Source: Streptomyces showdoensis (GTDB taxonomy: Bacteria; Actinomycetota; Actinomycetes; Streptomycetales; Streptomycetaceae). From it: 64,000 bases of DNA. Positions 63,114 to 64,000 of this stretch are shown piece by piece; the stretch's first letter is position 1; every line of letters begins with the position of its first letter. The notes below the pieces were generated by a model. That model did no database searches. It saw nothing but the letters and a program-made list of their open reading frames with translations, and was not told where the DNA came from. The position numbers and the translations under genes are program-made. The DNA lies in contig NZ_BAAAXG010000004.1 in assembly GCF_039535475.1 (NCBI RefSeq), positions 1 through 64,000 of the forward strand. Reading direction: 5' to 3'.

Positions 63114-64000
63114 TCAGGAAGGGGTCACGCGGCGCAGCCGGATCAGCCGGCTCGCGTGGTCCCCGGCCGGGAGCCGCAGGTCGAGGCCCCGGTGGACCAG
63201 GACGGCCCCGCTGTGCACCTCGTCCAGGTCCGGGTCCAGATAGTGGGCCGCGGGGTCGAGCGCGGGCAGCCGTACCGGTGCCGCGGCGTGGCCGTAGCGG
63301 GTCGTGGGGCGCCAGGCCAGGACCACGTGGTCGCCGCCGTCGGGGGCCGCGTAGTGGACGGCGGTGACGGCGCTCGCGGCGATAGCGGCGCCGACCGGAC
63401 CGGCCGGGCCGAGGCGGTGCTGGATCCCGTGCTGGACGAGCGGGCGGACGCTCTTGTACTGCGCCACGAACCGGGCGGCCTCCGCCAGCTCCTCCTCCGT
63501 CCACTCGGTCAGGTTCCCGCCGATGCCCAGGGCCCCGGCCATGGCGACGTGGAAGCGGAAGCGCAGCGGGGTGCGCCGGCCGGTGGTGGTGTTGGGGCTG
63601 TCGGTGACCCAGGAGGCCATGGCCTGGGCGGGGTAGAGCCGGCTGAAGCCGTCCTGGATGCCGATCCGGTCGACCGGATCGGTGTTGTCGGAGACCCAGA
63701 CCTGGTCCGTACGGGCGAGGATGCCGAGGTCGGCCCGCCCGCCGCCGCCCGCGCACGCCTCGATCCGCAGTCCGGGATGGGCGGCCCGCAGCCGGTCCAT
63801 GATCCGGTAGACGGCCCGGGTGTGGTCGATCCAGAGGCGGTCGGGGTCGGGGTGGCCGGCCCAGCCGGCTTCCGTGAAGGCCCGGTTGGCATCCCACTTG
63901 AGCCAGTCGACCCGGTTCTCGCGCACGAGCCCGTCCAGGGTCCGCCAGGCCCAGTCCGCCACCTCGGGGCGGGCGAAGTTGAGCACCAGCTGGTTGCGGA
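63114..64000 (-). CDS. Alpha-galactosidase, GH36/GH27 clan (C-terminal part; 5' end outside the window)
   Basis: At least 295 residues visible, reading in from the right edge. The nucleophile lies in VDWLKWDANRAFTEAG, the conserved LKWDxN motif of GH36; the acid/base Asp in DQVWVSDNTDPVDRIGIQDG; GIEACAGGGGRADLGILAR-type motif (RIEACAGGGGRADLGI) is also present. The C-terminal beta-sandwich begins at about HYAAPDGGDHVVLAW. It probably releases alpha-galactose from oligosaccharides and is cotranscribed with the phosphodiesterase. The N-terminal beta-domain and the start lie outside. Confidence 0.9.
   Translation of the reverse strand, partial: RNQLVLNFARPEVADWAWRTLDGLVRENRVDWLKWDANRAFTEAGWAGHPDPDRLWIDHTRAVYRIMDRLRAAHPGLRIEACAGGGGRADLGILARTDQVWVSDNTDPVDRIGIQDGFSRLYPAQAMASWVTDSPNTTTGRRTPLRFRFHVAMAGALGIGGNLTEWTEEELAEAARFVAQYKSVRPLVQHGIQHRLGPAGPVGAAIAASAVTAVHYAAPDGGDHVVLAWRPTTRYGHAAAPVRLPALDPAAHYLDPDLDEVHSGAVLVHRGLDLRLPAGDHASRLIRLRRVTPS

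Overview
The window is GC-rich actinobacterial DNA, almost certainly from a Streptomyces chromosome. Genes start with ATG, GTG or TTG, codons end overwhelmingly in G or C, and several -10 hexamers sit 4-7 nt before a start codon, as in leaderless transcripts. Typical streptomycete architectures are present: a fused PcaL, a double-IclR PobR, DUF5997, GH64, a PASTA-less Ser/Thr kinase and F420-type LLM enzymes. I see no tRNA, rRNA, CRISPR array, insertion sequence or prophage.

Left part (1-9.5 kb): an aromatic catabolism island. A divergent MarR-family regulator (PcaV type, badly frameshifted) faces the operon pcaI-pcaJ-pcaH-pcaG-pcaB-pcaL across a perfect 20-bp palindrome. A convergent double-IclR regulator (PobR type) follows, then pobA, with a second strong palindrome between them. 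PobA makes protocatechuate from 4-hydroxybenzoate; PcaGH, PcaB and PcaL convert it to beta-ketoadipate; PcaIJ activates that to the CoA ester. The thiolase pcaF, usually in the operon, is absent, and its usual position holds only low-complexity repeat DNA. Single-base indels are dense at the left edge and stop after about 1.2 kb, which suggests a contig-end artefact.

Middle (9.5-45 kb): small independent units. These are a MarR/MFS/SDR unit; an HTH-less LysR effector-domain protein divergent from DUF5997; an APH-like kinase; an HTH protein; a DLH-like protein lacking its nucleophile; SMI1/KNR4; a truncated ferritin-like pseudogene; two coupled membrane genes; a methyltransferase; MgtA with a long structured upstream region; a secreted phosphodiester glycosidase; a LysR/DapA-like pair; two secreted or exported hydrolases; GH64 with a LacI-type operator; a Ser/Thr kinase with PD40 repeats; N-formylglutamate amidohydrolase; an aldo/keto reductase; an MMPL transporter; Lrp divergent from a coupled F420-LLM/deaminase pair; and an EF-G paralogue preceded by a 34-codon leader ORF ending in a hairpin.

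Right part (45-64 kb): argG with an ARG-box-like leaderless promoter; a DMT exporter; a cobalamin-binding radical SAM enzyme; a xylose-type ABC transporter; two acetyltransferases; a frameshifted subtilase; a SpoIIE/PP2C phosphatase; two small membrane proteins; a large secreted hydrolase; a type I phosphodiesterase; and the C-terminal part of a GH36 alpha-galactosidase cut by the window end.

A recurring oddity is short GC-rich tandem repeats that encode collagen-like or Pro/Gly/Ala-rich peptides inside or next to otherwise ordinary enzyme genes (pcaJ-pcaH junction, PcaB N-terminus, PcaL C-terminus, the LysR at 26.4-27.5 kb).
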